10,377 nucleotides of DNA from Oscillospiraceae bacterium. GTDB taxonomy: Bacteria > Bacillota_A > Clostridia > Oscillospirales > Ruminococcaceae. The DNA is taken from contig JAFQAF010000259.1 in assembly GCA_017400025.1 (NCBI GenBank), forward strand, positions 1 to 10,377, in the 5' to 3' direction. The notes under the pieces are model-generated. The model had not been told where the DNA came from. It saw only the letters and a list, made by a program, of their open reading frames with translations, and did no database searches. A program made the position numbers and the translations under genes. Shown one piece after another: positions 1 through 7,118 of the stretch (position 1 is the stretch's first letter; each line of letters begins with the position of its first letter).

Positions 1-81
1 ATTTGAAACTATTTTTCTGCCATCTGCAACGATGGAAGCTGCTGTTTCGTCACAGCTTGATTCTATACCTAAAATATACAT
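1..81 (-). CDS. tsaD: TsaD, tRNA N6-threonylcarbamoyladenosine transferase (5' end only)
   Basis: This is the beginning of a gene that runs off the left edge; 27 codons are visible. The start is the ATG at 79-81, preceded by a GAGG ribosome binding site at 89-92 (complement strand) with a 7-nt spacer. The translation begins [18 protein letters not shown], which matches the N-terminal signature of TsaD/Gcp/Kae1 ([16 protein letters not shown]), the first nucleotide-binding strand of its ASKHA fold. TsaD with TsaB and TsaE transfers threonylcarbamoyl to A37 of ANN-decoding tRNAs (family knowledge). The metal-binding HxxxH motif would lie outside the window. It follows rimI by 28 bp on the same strand, a common pairing in bacteria. 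The identification rests on a short but highly diagnostic motif. Confidence 0.9.
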   Translation of the reverse strand, partial: MYILGIESSCDETAASIVADGRKIVSN

Positions 82-109
82 CAGTTTTCCTCAATCCAAT
101 TCTGATAAA

Positions 110-580
110 TCAGTCCAGTTCCTTTACCCCGCCTTTGACAAGCTCCATAACTATGGCGTCATCTTCAGGGAAGGAGTAAAAGCCGCGGCGTTTGCCCAGA
201 GTGTTAAATCCCATTTTTTCATACATGCTGAGGGCTGGCTTATTCTGGCTGCGCACTTCCAGAACAATGCTGTTTACGCTTTTGGGAAGTGCTCTTATGG
301 CTTCATTCAGCAATTTTTCACCTATGCCCTGACGCTGATACACCGGGTGTGTGCAGATAAACAACAGCTCGGCATCTTCTGTAGCAATAAATGAGCAGAA
401 TGCAACTGCCCTGTCATTGTATACAGCCACATAGCTTTCTGTAGCTTCGTTGGCAAGGTCTCCTATAAGACCTTTCATTGTCCAGCCGTCCAGCACCTGT
501 GAATGAATTGATGTTACATCCTCAATATGCTTTATGGAGAACGGCTGTATCATAACATCATCAAGTTTTATTTTTTCCAT
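110..580 (-). CDS. rimI: RimI, ribosomal protein S18 alanine N-acetyltransferase
   Basis: A single-domain GNAT acetyltransferase of 156 residues, about the usual RimI length. It is expected to acetylate the N-terminal Ala of ribosomal protein S18 using acetyl-CoA in the cytoplasm. The acetyl-CoA-binding loop is RQGIG (residues 83-87, motif Q/RxxGxG). The RimI block LEVRSQNKPALSMYEKMGF follows at 107-125. Glu108 and Tyr120 have the same 12-residue spacing as the general base Glu103 and acid Tyr115 described for Salmonella/E. coli RimI. The tail RRGFYSFPEDDAIVM matches the substrate-groove region. The ATG at 578-580 lies 3 bp beyond the polA stop, and its AAGG ribosome binding site lies at the polA end, suggesting coupled translation. 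A second ATG at codon 10 is possible but less well placed. tsaD follows directly. Confidence 0.9.
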   Translation of the reverse strand: MEKIKLDDVMIQPFSIKHIEDVTSIHSQVLDGWTMKGLIGDLANEATESYVAVYNDRAVAFCSFIATEDAELLFICTHPVYQRQGIGEKLLNEAIRALPKSVNSIVLEVRSQNKPALSMYEKMGFNTLGKRRGFYSFPEDDAIVMELVKGGVKELD

Positions 581-583
581 GTT

Positions 584-3112
584 CTAACCTTTCGCAATAT
601 ACCAGTTTTTACCGCAGTTTACATCAGCCTTGAGAGGAATGGAAAGCTGTGCGGCGTTCTGCATTTCCTCACTGAGGATAGCTGCAGCCTTTTCCACCTC
701 GTCCAGAGGTGCCTCCACTATCAGTTCGTCGTGAACCTGCAGCACAAGCTGTGCCTTGAGCCCTTCCGCTTTAAGGCGGTTGTAAACTTTTACCATTGCA
801 ATTTTTATAATATCAGCACTGGTACCCTGAATAGGCGTATTCATTGCCATACGGGCACCAAGGGCCTGCACATTTTTGTTGGAATTGTTTATTTCCGGCA
901 GGATTCGCTTGCGGTTGTACAGTGTGTTTACATAGCCGTGTTCCTTTGCAAAGGCAGTTATGCTGTTCATATACTCTGCAACTCCGCTGAAATTGTGGAG
1001 GTAATCCTTTATGAATGCATCTGCCTCTTTCACTGTCATACCGGTATCCTTTGAAAGACTGAAAGCGCCTATGCCGTATACAATACCAAAGTTTACTGCC
1101 TTTGCACGGCTTCTCAGCTGTGGTGTAACCATTTCAATAGGCATTTTCAGCACCTGGGAGGCTGTGCGTGCGTGAATGTCCTCGCCGTTAAGGAAGGCAT
1201 CACGCATAACCCTGTCACCGCTGATATGGGCAAGGATGCGCAGTTCTATCTGTGAATAGTCAGCGTCCAGCAGCATATGGCCATCCTTTGCCACAAAGAA
1301 CTTGCGCAGTTCACTGCCCAGTTCTGTGCGCACCGGAATATTCTGCAGGTTCGGCTCTGATGAAGAGATACGGCCTGTTCTTGTTTCTGTCTGGTTGAAG
1401 GTGGAGTAAATTCTGCCGTCCGGCTGAATTTTGTCCAGCAGGCCTTCCACATAGGTGGAGTTCAGTTTCTGATATGTTCTGTAATTCAGTATCACATCTA
1501 TTACCGGGTGATATTTCCTCAGGCCTTCCAGAGTTTCCGCATTGGTGGAATAGCCGGTTTTTGTCTTTTTGCCTGCAGGCAGGCCCAGCACTTCAAACAG
1601 AGCGTGACCCAGCTGTTTTGGGCTGTTGAGATTGAATTTTTCCCCCACCATATCATAGATGGTCTGCCGGTCTTTTTCAATCTGTTCCTTCAGTTTTACA
1701 CCAAAGGCTTCCACACCCTGCCTGTCCACTGCAAAACCTATGTGCTCCATATTGGCCAGCACTTTTGCCAGTGGTATTTCTATTTCATGCAGCAGCATCT
1801 GCTGATTGTCTTTTTCTATGCTTTCTTTCAGCAGGTTATAGCAGTTCTGTGCATAAGATGCAAACTCATCTGCACATTCGAAAGCCTTTTCTGCAGAAAG
1901 TGCCACAGGCAGCACATCCTTTTCATAGCTGTTTGCCAGAGGATTTGTGATATAGGCCGCCAGTTTCAGGCAGAATGATATATTTTTTACATCTATATTT
2001 CTTTCAAAACAGAATTTGTAAAGTGCCTTGCTGTCAAAGGCTATTTTTTCTTTTTCTGTATCTTCCAGATATTCCCTTGCCTGCATGCTGTCTGCAGGAA
2101 GTCTTTCGGCTTTTTTGTCCCACACGAGGATAAAGTCCCCGCCGGAAAGATAAACCACTGCAGTATCAAGGCTGCCGGTGTAATCTGTAATCTCCACGGT
2201 TTCCAGCTGTGTTTCCTCTTTATGTGTTTCAAGGGAAAGCTGGCCGTCACCGCAGAATTTTGCAGCCATTGTGTACATTTCCAGGGAATTGAGAATTTCC
2301 CGTGCCTTTGCCATATCACCCTGCTGTTTTGCATAGTGGGCAATATCTGTTTCCACCGGTGCAGTGGTGCAGATTGTACCCAGCTGTTTTGATATATAGG
2401 CCATTTCCCTGTCATTTTTCAGCTTTTCACGTACGCCTTTTTTGATAAACGGGTCTTCTATATTTTCGTATACCGCATCCAGGGTACCGAATTTCTGCAG
2501 CAGTGAAACGGCAGTTTTTTCACCTACACCCTTTACGCCTGGGATATTGTCTGAAGTATCACCCATAAGTGCTTTCAGGTCAATAAGCTGTGAAACGTCC
2601 AGGGAATATTTTTCCCTTACAGCCTCTTTGTCCATAACAACACTCTGGCTTCTGCCCATACTTGTAGTGGCAAGGATTACATTCACACTGTCACTTACCA
2701 GCTGCAGGCTGTCCCTGTCACCGGTGGCAATATAGCACTGATGGCCGTTTTCTGTGGCCTGTCTTGCAAGAGTGCCCAGAATATCGTCTGCTTCATAGCC
2801 TTCCTTTGAAACCAGCACATAGCCCAGGTTTGAAAGGATATCCTTCAGCAGCGGCATCTGGCTGGCCAGTTCTTCCGGCATGCCCTTGCGGTTGCCCTTG
2901 TATTCAGAGTACATTTCGTGGCGGAAGGTTTTCTCCTTCAGATCAAATGCAATGGCAACAGCATCCGGCTGCAGGTCTGTTTCCAGTTTATGCAATATAT
3001 TGAGAAAACCGTATATGCCGTTTGTATACTGACCGTCTTTTGTGGTAAGTACCTTTATACCGAAAAAGGCACGGTTTACTATGCTGTTTCCATCTATAGC
3101 CAAAAGCTTCAT
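584..3112 (-). CDS. polA: DNA polymerase I (5' nuclease plus polymerase; degenerate 3'-5' exonuclease region)
   Basis: PolI removes RNA primers and fills gaps in lagging-strand synthesis and repair. The protein is 842 residues, slightly shorter than E. coli PolI (928). Residues 1-290 form the 5' nuclease/FEN domain: AIDGNS at 5, EADD at 107, GDRDSL at 131, MGDTSDNIPGVKGVGEKTA at 183-201. Residues about 300-430 correspond to the 3'-5' exonuclease fold, but no DxE ExoI motif is visible, so proofreading is probably absent. Residues 440-842 are the polymerase: motif A DADYSQIELR with Asp618; O-helix RSRAKAVNFGIVYG with Arg667, Lys671, Phe675, Tyr679; motif C LQVHDELIVE with His794-Asp795. The frame extends upstream to 3166, but the ATG at 3110-3112 is chosen because MKLLAIDGNS is the family N-terminus and AGAGGTG lies just before it. 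It heads the polA-rimI-tsaD cluster. Confidence 0.97.
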   Translation of the reverse strand: MKLLAIDGNSIVNRAFFGIKVLTTKDGQYTNGIYGFLNILHKLETDLQPDAVAIAFDLKEKTFRHEMYSEYKGNRKGMPEELASQMPLLKDILSNLGYVLVSKEGYEADDILGTLARQATENGHQCYIATGDRDSLQLVSDSVNVILATTSMGRSQSVVMDKEAVREKYSLDVSQLIDLKALMGDTSDNIPGVKGVGEKTAVSLLQKFGTLDAVYENIEDPFIKKGVREKLKNDREMAYISKQLGTICTTAPVETDIAHYAKQQGDMAKAREILNSLEMYTMAAKFCGDGQLSLETHKEETQLETVEITDYTGSLDTAVVYLSGGDFILVWDKKAERLPADSMQAREYLEDTEKEKIAFDSKALYKFCFERNIDVKNISFCLKLAAYITNPLANSYEKDVLPVALSAEKAFECADEFASYAQNCYNLLKESIEKDNQQMLLHEIEIPLAKVLANMEHIGFAVDRQGVEAFGVKLKEQIEKDRQTIYDMVGEKFNLNSPKQLGHALFEVLGLPAGKKTKTGYSTNAETLEGLRKYHPVIDVILNYRTYQKLNSTYVEGLLDKIQPDGRIYSTFNQTETRTGRISSSEPNLQNIPVRTELGSELRKFFVAKDGHMLLDADYSQIELRILAHISGDRVMRDAFLNGEDIHARTASQVLKMPIEMVTPQLRSRAKAVNFGIVYGIGAFSLSKDTGMTVKEADAFIKDYLHNFSGVAEYMNSITAFAKEHGYVNTLYNRKRILPEINNSNKNVQALGARMAMNTPIQGTSADIIKIAMVKVYNRLKAEGLKAQLVLQVHDELIVEAPLDEVEKAAAILSEEMQNAAQLSIPLKADVNCGKNWYIAKG

Positions 3113-3149
3113 AAAACACCTCTGTGAAAATGTATTGTTCTTATTTCTA

Positions 3150-3165
3150 ATAATATAGTATACCA
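3150..3165 (-). promoter_or_regulatory. Putative extended -10 promoter for polA-rimI-tsaD (left arm of inverted repeat)
   Basis: On the minus strand this arm reads TGGTATACTATATTAT. It contains an extended -10 element (TGn followed by TATACT), which predicts a start near 3149 and a leader of about 37 nt before the polA ATG at 3112. No good -35 match is seen at the usual distance, since that position is occupied by the other arm. It is an exact mirror copy of the arm at 3181-3196. The promoter role is inferred from sequence and position only. Confidence 0.5.
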
Positions 3166-3180
3166 CAATTTACAAATTTA

Positions 3181-3196
3181 TGGTATACTATATTAT
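3181..3196 (+). promoter_or_regulatory. Putative promoter for the dus-yfbR-yfhO-tex operon (right arm of inverted repeat)
   Basis: On the plus strand the arm contains an extended -10, TGG plus TATACT (3181-3189), with a predicted start near 3196 and a leader of about 25 nt. An alternative reading is TTTACA at 3169-3174 as -35, a 16-bp spacer, and TATTAT at 3191-3196 as -10 (5 of 6 consensus bases each). Either reading would drive dus, whose GGAG ribosome binding site is at 3213-3216. Confidence 0.55.
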
Positions 3197-3221
3197 CTAA
3201 AATTATAAGTATGGAGTAAAA

Positions 3222-4196
3222 ATGAATTTAAACGGACTTAATATAGAAAGCAAAGCCGTGCTGGCACCTATGGCCGGCTTCTGCGATATAGTTATGCGAA
3301 AGGTAGCCGATGACTTCGGCGCAGGTTTTACCATAAGCGAAATGGTATCCGCCCGTGCCCTCTATTACGGTGACGAAAAAAGCCAGACTCTTATGGACAC
3401 CTGGGACCACAAGGGCCGCTACGGCATACAGCTGTTTGGTTTTGACCCGGTGGATTTTGAGCACGCCACAAAACTGGCACTGAAGCGCAAGCCGGATTTT
3501 ATTGATATCAATATGGGCTGCCCTGCACCAAAAATAACCTCAAACGGCGCAGGCAGTGCGCTGATGAAAAACACAGACCTGGCAATGCAGATAGCAAAGA
3601 CAGTGGTGGAAAACGCACAGGGCACACCGGTAAGTGTGAAAATGCGCAAAGGCTGGGACGATAACTGTATCACCTGCGTGGAGCTGGCAAAAAAAGTGGA
3701 GAGTGTGGGGGTAAACTTTATTACAGTGCACGGCCGCACAAGACAGCAGATGTACCACCCGAGCATTGATATGGACGCCATAAAAAATGTAAAGCAGGCT
3801 GTTTCAATCCCTGTAATAGGTAACGGCGACATAACCAAACCGGAAGATGTGGTGCGCATGATGGACTATACCGGCTGTGATGCTGTGATGGTGGGCCGTG
3901 AGGCCCTGAGCCGCCCATGGATTTTCAGGCAGATAAACCAGGCACTGGCCGGCCGTGCAGTGGAGGATGAACCATCAATTGAAGAAAGAATGGATCTGCT
4001 GCTGTGGCACATAGGCAAGCTGTGCGAAGTAAACGGCGAATTTCTGGGAATGAAGAAAAGCCGCGGCCAGGCCGCACTGTATATGAAAGGCCTGCGCGGC
4101 GCTGCAAAACTGCGCTATCTGACAAACAGCCTTTCCACCTATGCCGATGCTGAAAACCTGGTGAAAACAGTTTTAAAGGAGAATGGAAATGTTTAA
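3222..4196 (+). CDS. dus: tRNA-dihydrouridine synthase (DusB/Nifr3 type)
   Basis: An FMN-dependent enzyme that reduces specific uridines in the tRNA D-loop to dihydrouridine. The 324-residue protein has a TIM-barrel N-terminal part: LAPMAGFCD at 14-22, INMGCPAPK at 96-104 with the catalytic acid Cys100, VSVKMRKGWDD at 137-147 with Lys140, and TVHGRT at 168-173 with His170. The phosphate/FMN-binding segments are GNGDI at 200-204 and GREALSRPWIF at 226-236. The helical C-terminal tRNA-binding part carries the basic MKKSRGQAALYMKGLRGAAKLR region near 277-298. The closest family by motif is DusB, but subtype cannot be settled by eye. The ATG at 3222 has GGAG at 3213-3216 with a 5-nt spacer. It is the first gene of the rightward operon and overlaps yfbR by 8 bp. 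Confidence 0.95.
   Translation: MNLNGLNIESKAVLAPMAGFCDIVMRKVADDFGAGFTISEMVSARALYYGDEKSQTLMDTWDHKGRYGIQLFGFDPVDFEHATKLALKRKPDFIDINMGCPAPKITSNGAGSALMKNTDLAMQIAKTVVENAQGTPVSVKMRKGWDDNCITCVELAKKVESVGVNFITVHGRTRQQMYHPSIDMDAIKNVKQAVSIPVIGNGDITKPEDVVRMMDYTGCDAVMVGREALSRPWIFRQINQALAGRAVEDEPSIEERMDLLLWHIGKLCEVNGEFLGMKKSRGQAALYMKGLRGAAKLRYLTNSLSTYADAENLVKTVLKENGNV
4177..4181 (+). promoter_or_regulatory. Ribosome binding site that decides the yfbR start
   Basis: AGGAG sits inside the last codons of dus. It is 1 nt from the ATG at 4183 but 7 nt from the ATG at 4189. The second ATG is therefore the likely start. Confidence 0.75.
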
Positions 4197-4773
4197 TTTC
4201 AATGCATTGCTGGCAAGACTGAAATATATACCCCGCTGGAGCCTGATGAGGCAGAACGTGGAAGAGGACGTGGCACAACACACCAGTGAGGTGATGTTCA
4301 TAGCACATACACTGTGCCTGCTGGCAAACAATAAATTCGGCCGCTGTGTAAACAGCGAAAGGGTTATTGCCTGCGGCCTGTACCACGATGTGAGCGAAAT
4401 ATTGACAGGCGACCTGCCTACACCGGTAAAATACAACAACCCGCGGATAAACGCCGCATACAAGGATGTGGAAAAGCACGCTGTAAACCGGCTGTTGGAA
4501 ACCGCTGACCCTGCAGTGAAAGAAACCCTGCGCCCATATATGACACAGGACAATCTGACAGAATACGAAAGAAAACTGCTGAAAGGTGCAGACAAGCTGT
4601 GTGCCCTGACAAAGTGCATAGAGGAACTGCAGAGCGGCAACAGGGAATTTGAAAGTGCATTCAACACCACATATTCTTCCCTTAAGGAAATGCAGCTGGA
4701 AGAAGTGGATTACTTTATGGAAAATATGCTTGACGGGTTCAGGCTCTGTCTGGACGAACTGGCAAGAATTTAG
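4189..4773 (+). CDS. yfbR: 5'-deoxynucleotidase YfbR (HD-domain phosphohydrolase)
   Basis: A metal-dependent HD-domain nucleotidase that removes phosphate from deoxyribonucleoside 5'-monophosphates, acting in dNTP pool control. The product is 194 residues (E. coli YfbR is 199) and aligns by eye end to end. It shows the substrate-contact pair Arg16-Trp17 (LKYIPRWSLMR), the metal ligands His31, His66-Asp67 (YHDVSE) and Asp135 (GADKLCA), Glu70, and the signature ILTGDLPTPVKY at 71-82. The C-terminal MDYFME-like segment of the family is present as VDYFMENMLDGF. The ATG at 4189 is favoured over 4183 by ribosome binding site spacing; this gives an 8-bp overlap with dus, consistent with coupled translation. 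The next gene starts 8 bp after its stop. Confidence 0.92.
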   Translation: MFNFNALLARLKYIPRWSLMRQNVEEDVAQHTSEVMFIAHTLCLLANNKFGRCVNSERVIACGLYHDVSEILTGDLPTPVKYNNPRINAAYKDVEKHAVNRLLETADPAVKETLRPYMTQDNLTEYERKLLKGADKLCALTKCIEELQSGNREFESAFNTTYSSLKEMQLEEVDYFMENMLDGFRLCLDELARI

Positions 4774-4777
4774 GTGA
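4772..4777 (+). promoter_or_regulatory. Ribosome binding site supporting a TTG start for the yfhO-like gene
   Basis: AGGTGA overlaps the yfbR stop codon and lies 4-6 nt before the TTG at 4782. The nearby ATG at 4777 is followed at once by an in-frame stop (ATG ACT TGA) and can be excluded. Confidence 0.65.
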
Positions 4778-4781
4778 TGAC

Positions 4782-7118
4782 TTGAAAAAAAGTATTACTG
4801 ACAATATATACACTAAAGCGTTCCTGCTTGGGTTTATAACAGCCTTTGCCCTGTTCATACCTTTTCTGGTGGCGGACAAAGGCTTTTTTATCTATGCAGG
4901 GGATTACAACAGCCAGCAGATTCCTTTTTATATGTATATGAACCAGATGGTGAAAAGCGGAAATTTCAGCTGGAGCTGGGCGACTGACCTTGGCTCGCCT
5001 GTGATAACATCATATTCATTTTATCTGCTGGGCAGCCCCTTTTTCTGGCTGAGTTGCCTGTTCCCGTACAAGGCAGTACCATACATTATGCCCTGGCTGC
5101 TGATGCTGAAATTTGCAGTGGGCAATATGGGGGCTTTCGGCTATCTGCGCAGGTATGCAAAAAATGACAACTATGCAATGCTGGGTGCTGTGCTGTACAC
5201 CTTCAGCGGTTTTTCCCTTTACAACATCTTCTTCAATCATTTTATTGAAGCTGTGGTATTTTTCCCATATCTGCTGTGGGCGCTGGATGAATTTATGTAC
5301 AACGGCAGAAAGGCAGTTTTCCCCATTGCAGTGGCAATAAACCTGCTGAACAATTATTTCTTCTTCCGGGGGCAGATTGTTTTCCTGGCGATTTATTTTT
5401 CAGTAAAGGTGTACAACGGAGAATACCAGCTGACTGTGAAAAAATTCTTAAACATAGCCTTTGAAAGCATCACCGGCTGCCTGATGGGTATTGTACTGTT
5501 TGTTCCCTCTGCAATTTCGGTGGTAGAAAACCCCCGTGTTGCAAAAAGCCTGTCCAGTTTCGGGCTGTGGATTTACAGCACAGTTCAGCAGTATCTGGCC
5601 ATTGCCGCATCTGCACTGCTGCCGCCGGACCCGCCGTACATTCCCTCACTGTTTACAGAGGGTGCAATAAAATGGACAAGTATGTCTGCATTTATTGTGC
5701 TGGGCGGGCTTTTCGGGCTGTTTGTATTTCATAAGTATAACAGGCGTTCATCTTTCTACAAAACCGCTGTCACCTGCATAATATGTGCATTTGTGCCGGT
5801 GCTGAACAGTATGTTCTACGCCTTCAATTCCTCATATTATGCCAGATGGTACTATATGCCCCTGCTGATGCTGGCCGCCATGAACATGCAAAGCTTTGCC
5901 ATGGATGAAAAAAGGATTTTTCACGGAATAAAATGTACCGCACTGCTTACGGCCTGTCTGTTGCCTTTTGGTCTGACACCCATAAAAAATGAAGCTGACG
6001 GCAGTATATTTATAGGGCTGGCAGGCCAGGCCGCCGTGTACTGGCTGAATATACTGATAGCATTCCTCAGTCTTTATCTGGTTTATTTTATAGTGCTCAA
6101 CTACAGAAACTCCCACAGATACACAAGATATCTGATGTGCGGTGCACTGTATATGACAATGCTTTACGGCGTGGTGCATATGGGTATAACCAAAATGCCC
6201 CAGTGGGAAAATGACAGACTGTACAGGCAGAACAATTACGATGTGCTGGCCTGTGCTGATTTTTCCTTTGGTGATGAAGATACCGGCTGGCGTATGGACA
6301 GCTATGAATGCTATGACAATATAGGGCTTTTTATAAACAGGCCCAATATACAGTTTTTCAACAGTACTGTGTCCCCTTCCATCATGGAGTTTTATCCCTC
6401 TGTAGGGGTGACAAGGGACGTAAGCAGCAAGCCCGGCCACAGCCTGTATGCACTGCGCAGCCTGCTGAGTGTAAAATATATCATTATGCCGGCAGAGAAA
6501 GAACAGAGTTACCTCGAGCAGCTGCGTACAGACAGCTACAGCCGCCATTCACAGACAGGCCCTTACACTGTTTACGTCAATAACAGCTTTATCCCCATGG
6601 GCTTTACCTATGACAAATATGTAACCTATGAACAGCTGGAAAATGTAAGCGATGCAAACCGCACCAATGTGCTGCTGAGGGCAATAGCCACAGACGAGGA
6701 AACCGTGGCAAAATATTCCCTGCCGCTGGAAAAGCTGCTGGATGATGAGATGTACAATTACACAGTGGCTGCCTTTAACAATGATGTAAACAGCCGCAGG
6801 GCCGCTGCCTGCCACCGCTTTGTGCAGACAGATACCGGCTTTGAATGCAGTATAACTCTTGACAAAAACAATCTTGTTTTCTTTTCCGTGCCTTATGAGA
6901 AAGGCTTTACAGCCTATGTGAACGGAAAGGAAACGGAAATAATAAAAGTAAATTACGGCCTGTGCGCAGTGTACGCACCTGCCGGAGACAATGAGATAGT
7001 ATTTACCTGGCATACCCCGGGACTGGCTGCAGGCATTGCCCTTACAGCTGCCGGCTGGACTATGTATGCGGGGTATCTGATATACAACAGAAAACACAGA
7101 AACAAGGAGATATTATGA
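4782..7118 (+). CDS. yfhO: YfhO-family polytopic membrane protein
   Basis: A 778-residue integral membrane protein resembling the bacterial YfhO family (B. subtilis YfhO is somewhat longer). About 14 hydrophobic segments are seen between residues 13 and 466, for example 13-31, 77-94, 101-121, 131-148, 179-208, 224-245, 301-317, 327-345, 410-438 and 447-466. A large polar domain follows (about 470-745, predicted outside the cell), then one last membrane helix at 747-768 and a short basic tail. Family-like features are the first outer loop YAGDYNSQQIPFY with Asp41, a candidate catalytic acid as in GT-C glycosyltransferases, and FNSSYYARWYYMPLLMLA near 348-365. B. subtilis YfhO is implicated in lipoteichoic acid glycosylation with CsbB and GtcA; neither partner gene is here, so the substrate is unknown. 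The start is TTG, supported by AGGTGA. It overlaps tex by 4 bp (ATGA). Confidence 0.85.
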   Translation: MKKSITDNIYTKAFLLGFITAFALFIPFLVADKGFFIYAGDYNSQQIPFYMYMNQMVKSGNFSWSWATDLGSPVITSYSFYLLGSPFFWLSCLFPYKAVPYIMPWLLMLKFAVGNMGAFGYLRRYAKNDNYAMLGAVLYTFSGFSLYNIFFNHFIEAVVFFPYLLWALDEFMYNGRKAVFPIAVAINLLNNYFFFRGQIVFLAIYFSVKVYNGEYQLTVKKFLNIAFESITGCLMGIVLFVPSAISVVENPRVAKSLSSFGLWIYSTVQQYLAIAASALLPPDPPYIPSLFTEGAIKWTSMSAFIVLGGLFGLFVFHKYNRRSSFYKTAVTCIICAFVPVLNSMFYAFNSSYYARWYYMPLLMLAAMNMQSFAMDEKRIFHGIKCTALLTACLLPFGLTPIKNEADGSIFIGLAGQAAVYWLNILIAFLSLYLVYFIVLNYRNSHRYTRYLMCGALYMTMLYGVVHMGITKMPQWENDRLYRQNNYDVLACADFSFGDEDTGWRMDSYECYDNIGLFINRPNIQFFNSTVSPSIMEFYPSVGVTRDVSSKPGHSLYALRSLLSVKYIIMPAEKEQSYLEQLRTDSYSRHSQTGPYTVYVNNSFIPMGFTYDKYVTYEQLENVSDANRTNVLLRAIATDEETVAKYSLPLEKLLDDEMYNYTVAAFNNDVNSRRAAACHRFVQTDTGFECSITLDKNNLVFFSVPYEKGFTAYVNGKETEIIKVNYGLCAVYAPAGDNEIVFTWHTPGLAAGIALTAAGWTMYAGYLIYNRKHRNKEIL

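Larger units (their letters stand above)
3150..3196. repeat. Perfect 16-bp inverted repeat in the polA/dus divergent intergenic region
   Basis: The arms at 3150-3165 (ATAATATAGTATACCA) and 3181-3196 (TGGTATACTATATTAT) are exact reverse complements separated by 15 bp. The arm centres are 31 bp apart, about three helical turns. Each arm also contains the small palindrome GTATAC. The repeat sits in the middle of the 109-bp gap between two divergent operons and outside both predicted transcripts. A pair of mirrored promoters or an operator is therefore more likely than an RNA hairpin. Confidence 0.85.

Noticed and set aside
32..394. Plus-strand frame at the left edge
   Set aside because: It runs opposite tsaD and rimI, both identified by strong motifs, and has no recognisable domain.
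527..1978. Long plus-strand open frames opposite polA (527-1054, 1508-1978)
   Set aside because: They are antisense shadows of a clearly coding gene, have Cys/His/Phe-rich unlikely compositions, and lack family motifs.
3113..3166. An upstream extension of the polA frame (18 more codons) to an ATG at 3164-3166
   Set aside because: The extra residues do not fit the family N-terminus, they overlap the promoter repeat, and the ATG at 3112 has a good AGAGGTG site.
3150..3196. Inverted repeat as a transposon end, MITE or RNA terminator
   Set aside because: There is no target duplication, no long element between the arms (15 bp only) and no GC-rich stem. Both predicted transcripts begin outside it.
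5832..7097. Long minus-strand open frames opposite yfhO (5832-6548, 6549-7097)
   Set aside because: The sense frame has clear membrane segments and operon context. The antisense translations look like reverse-complement artefacts.
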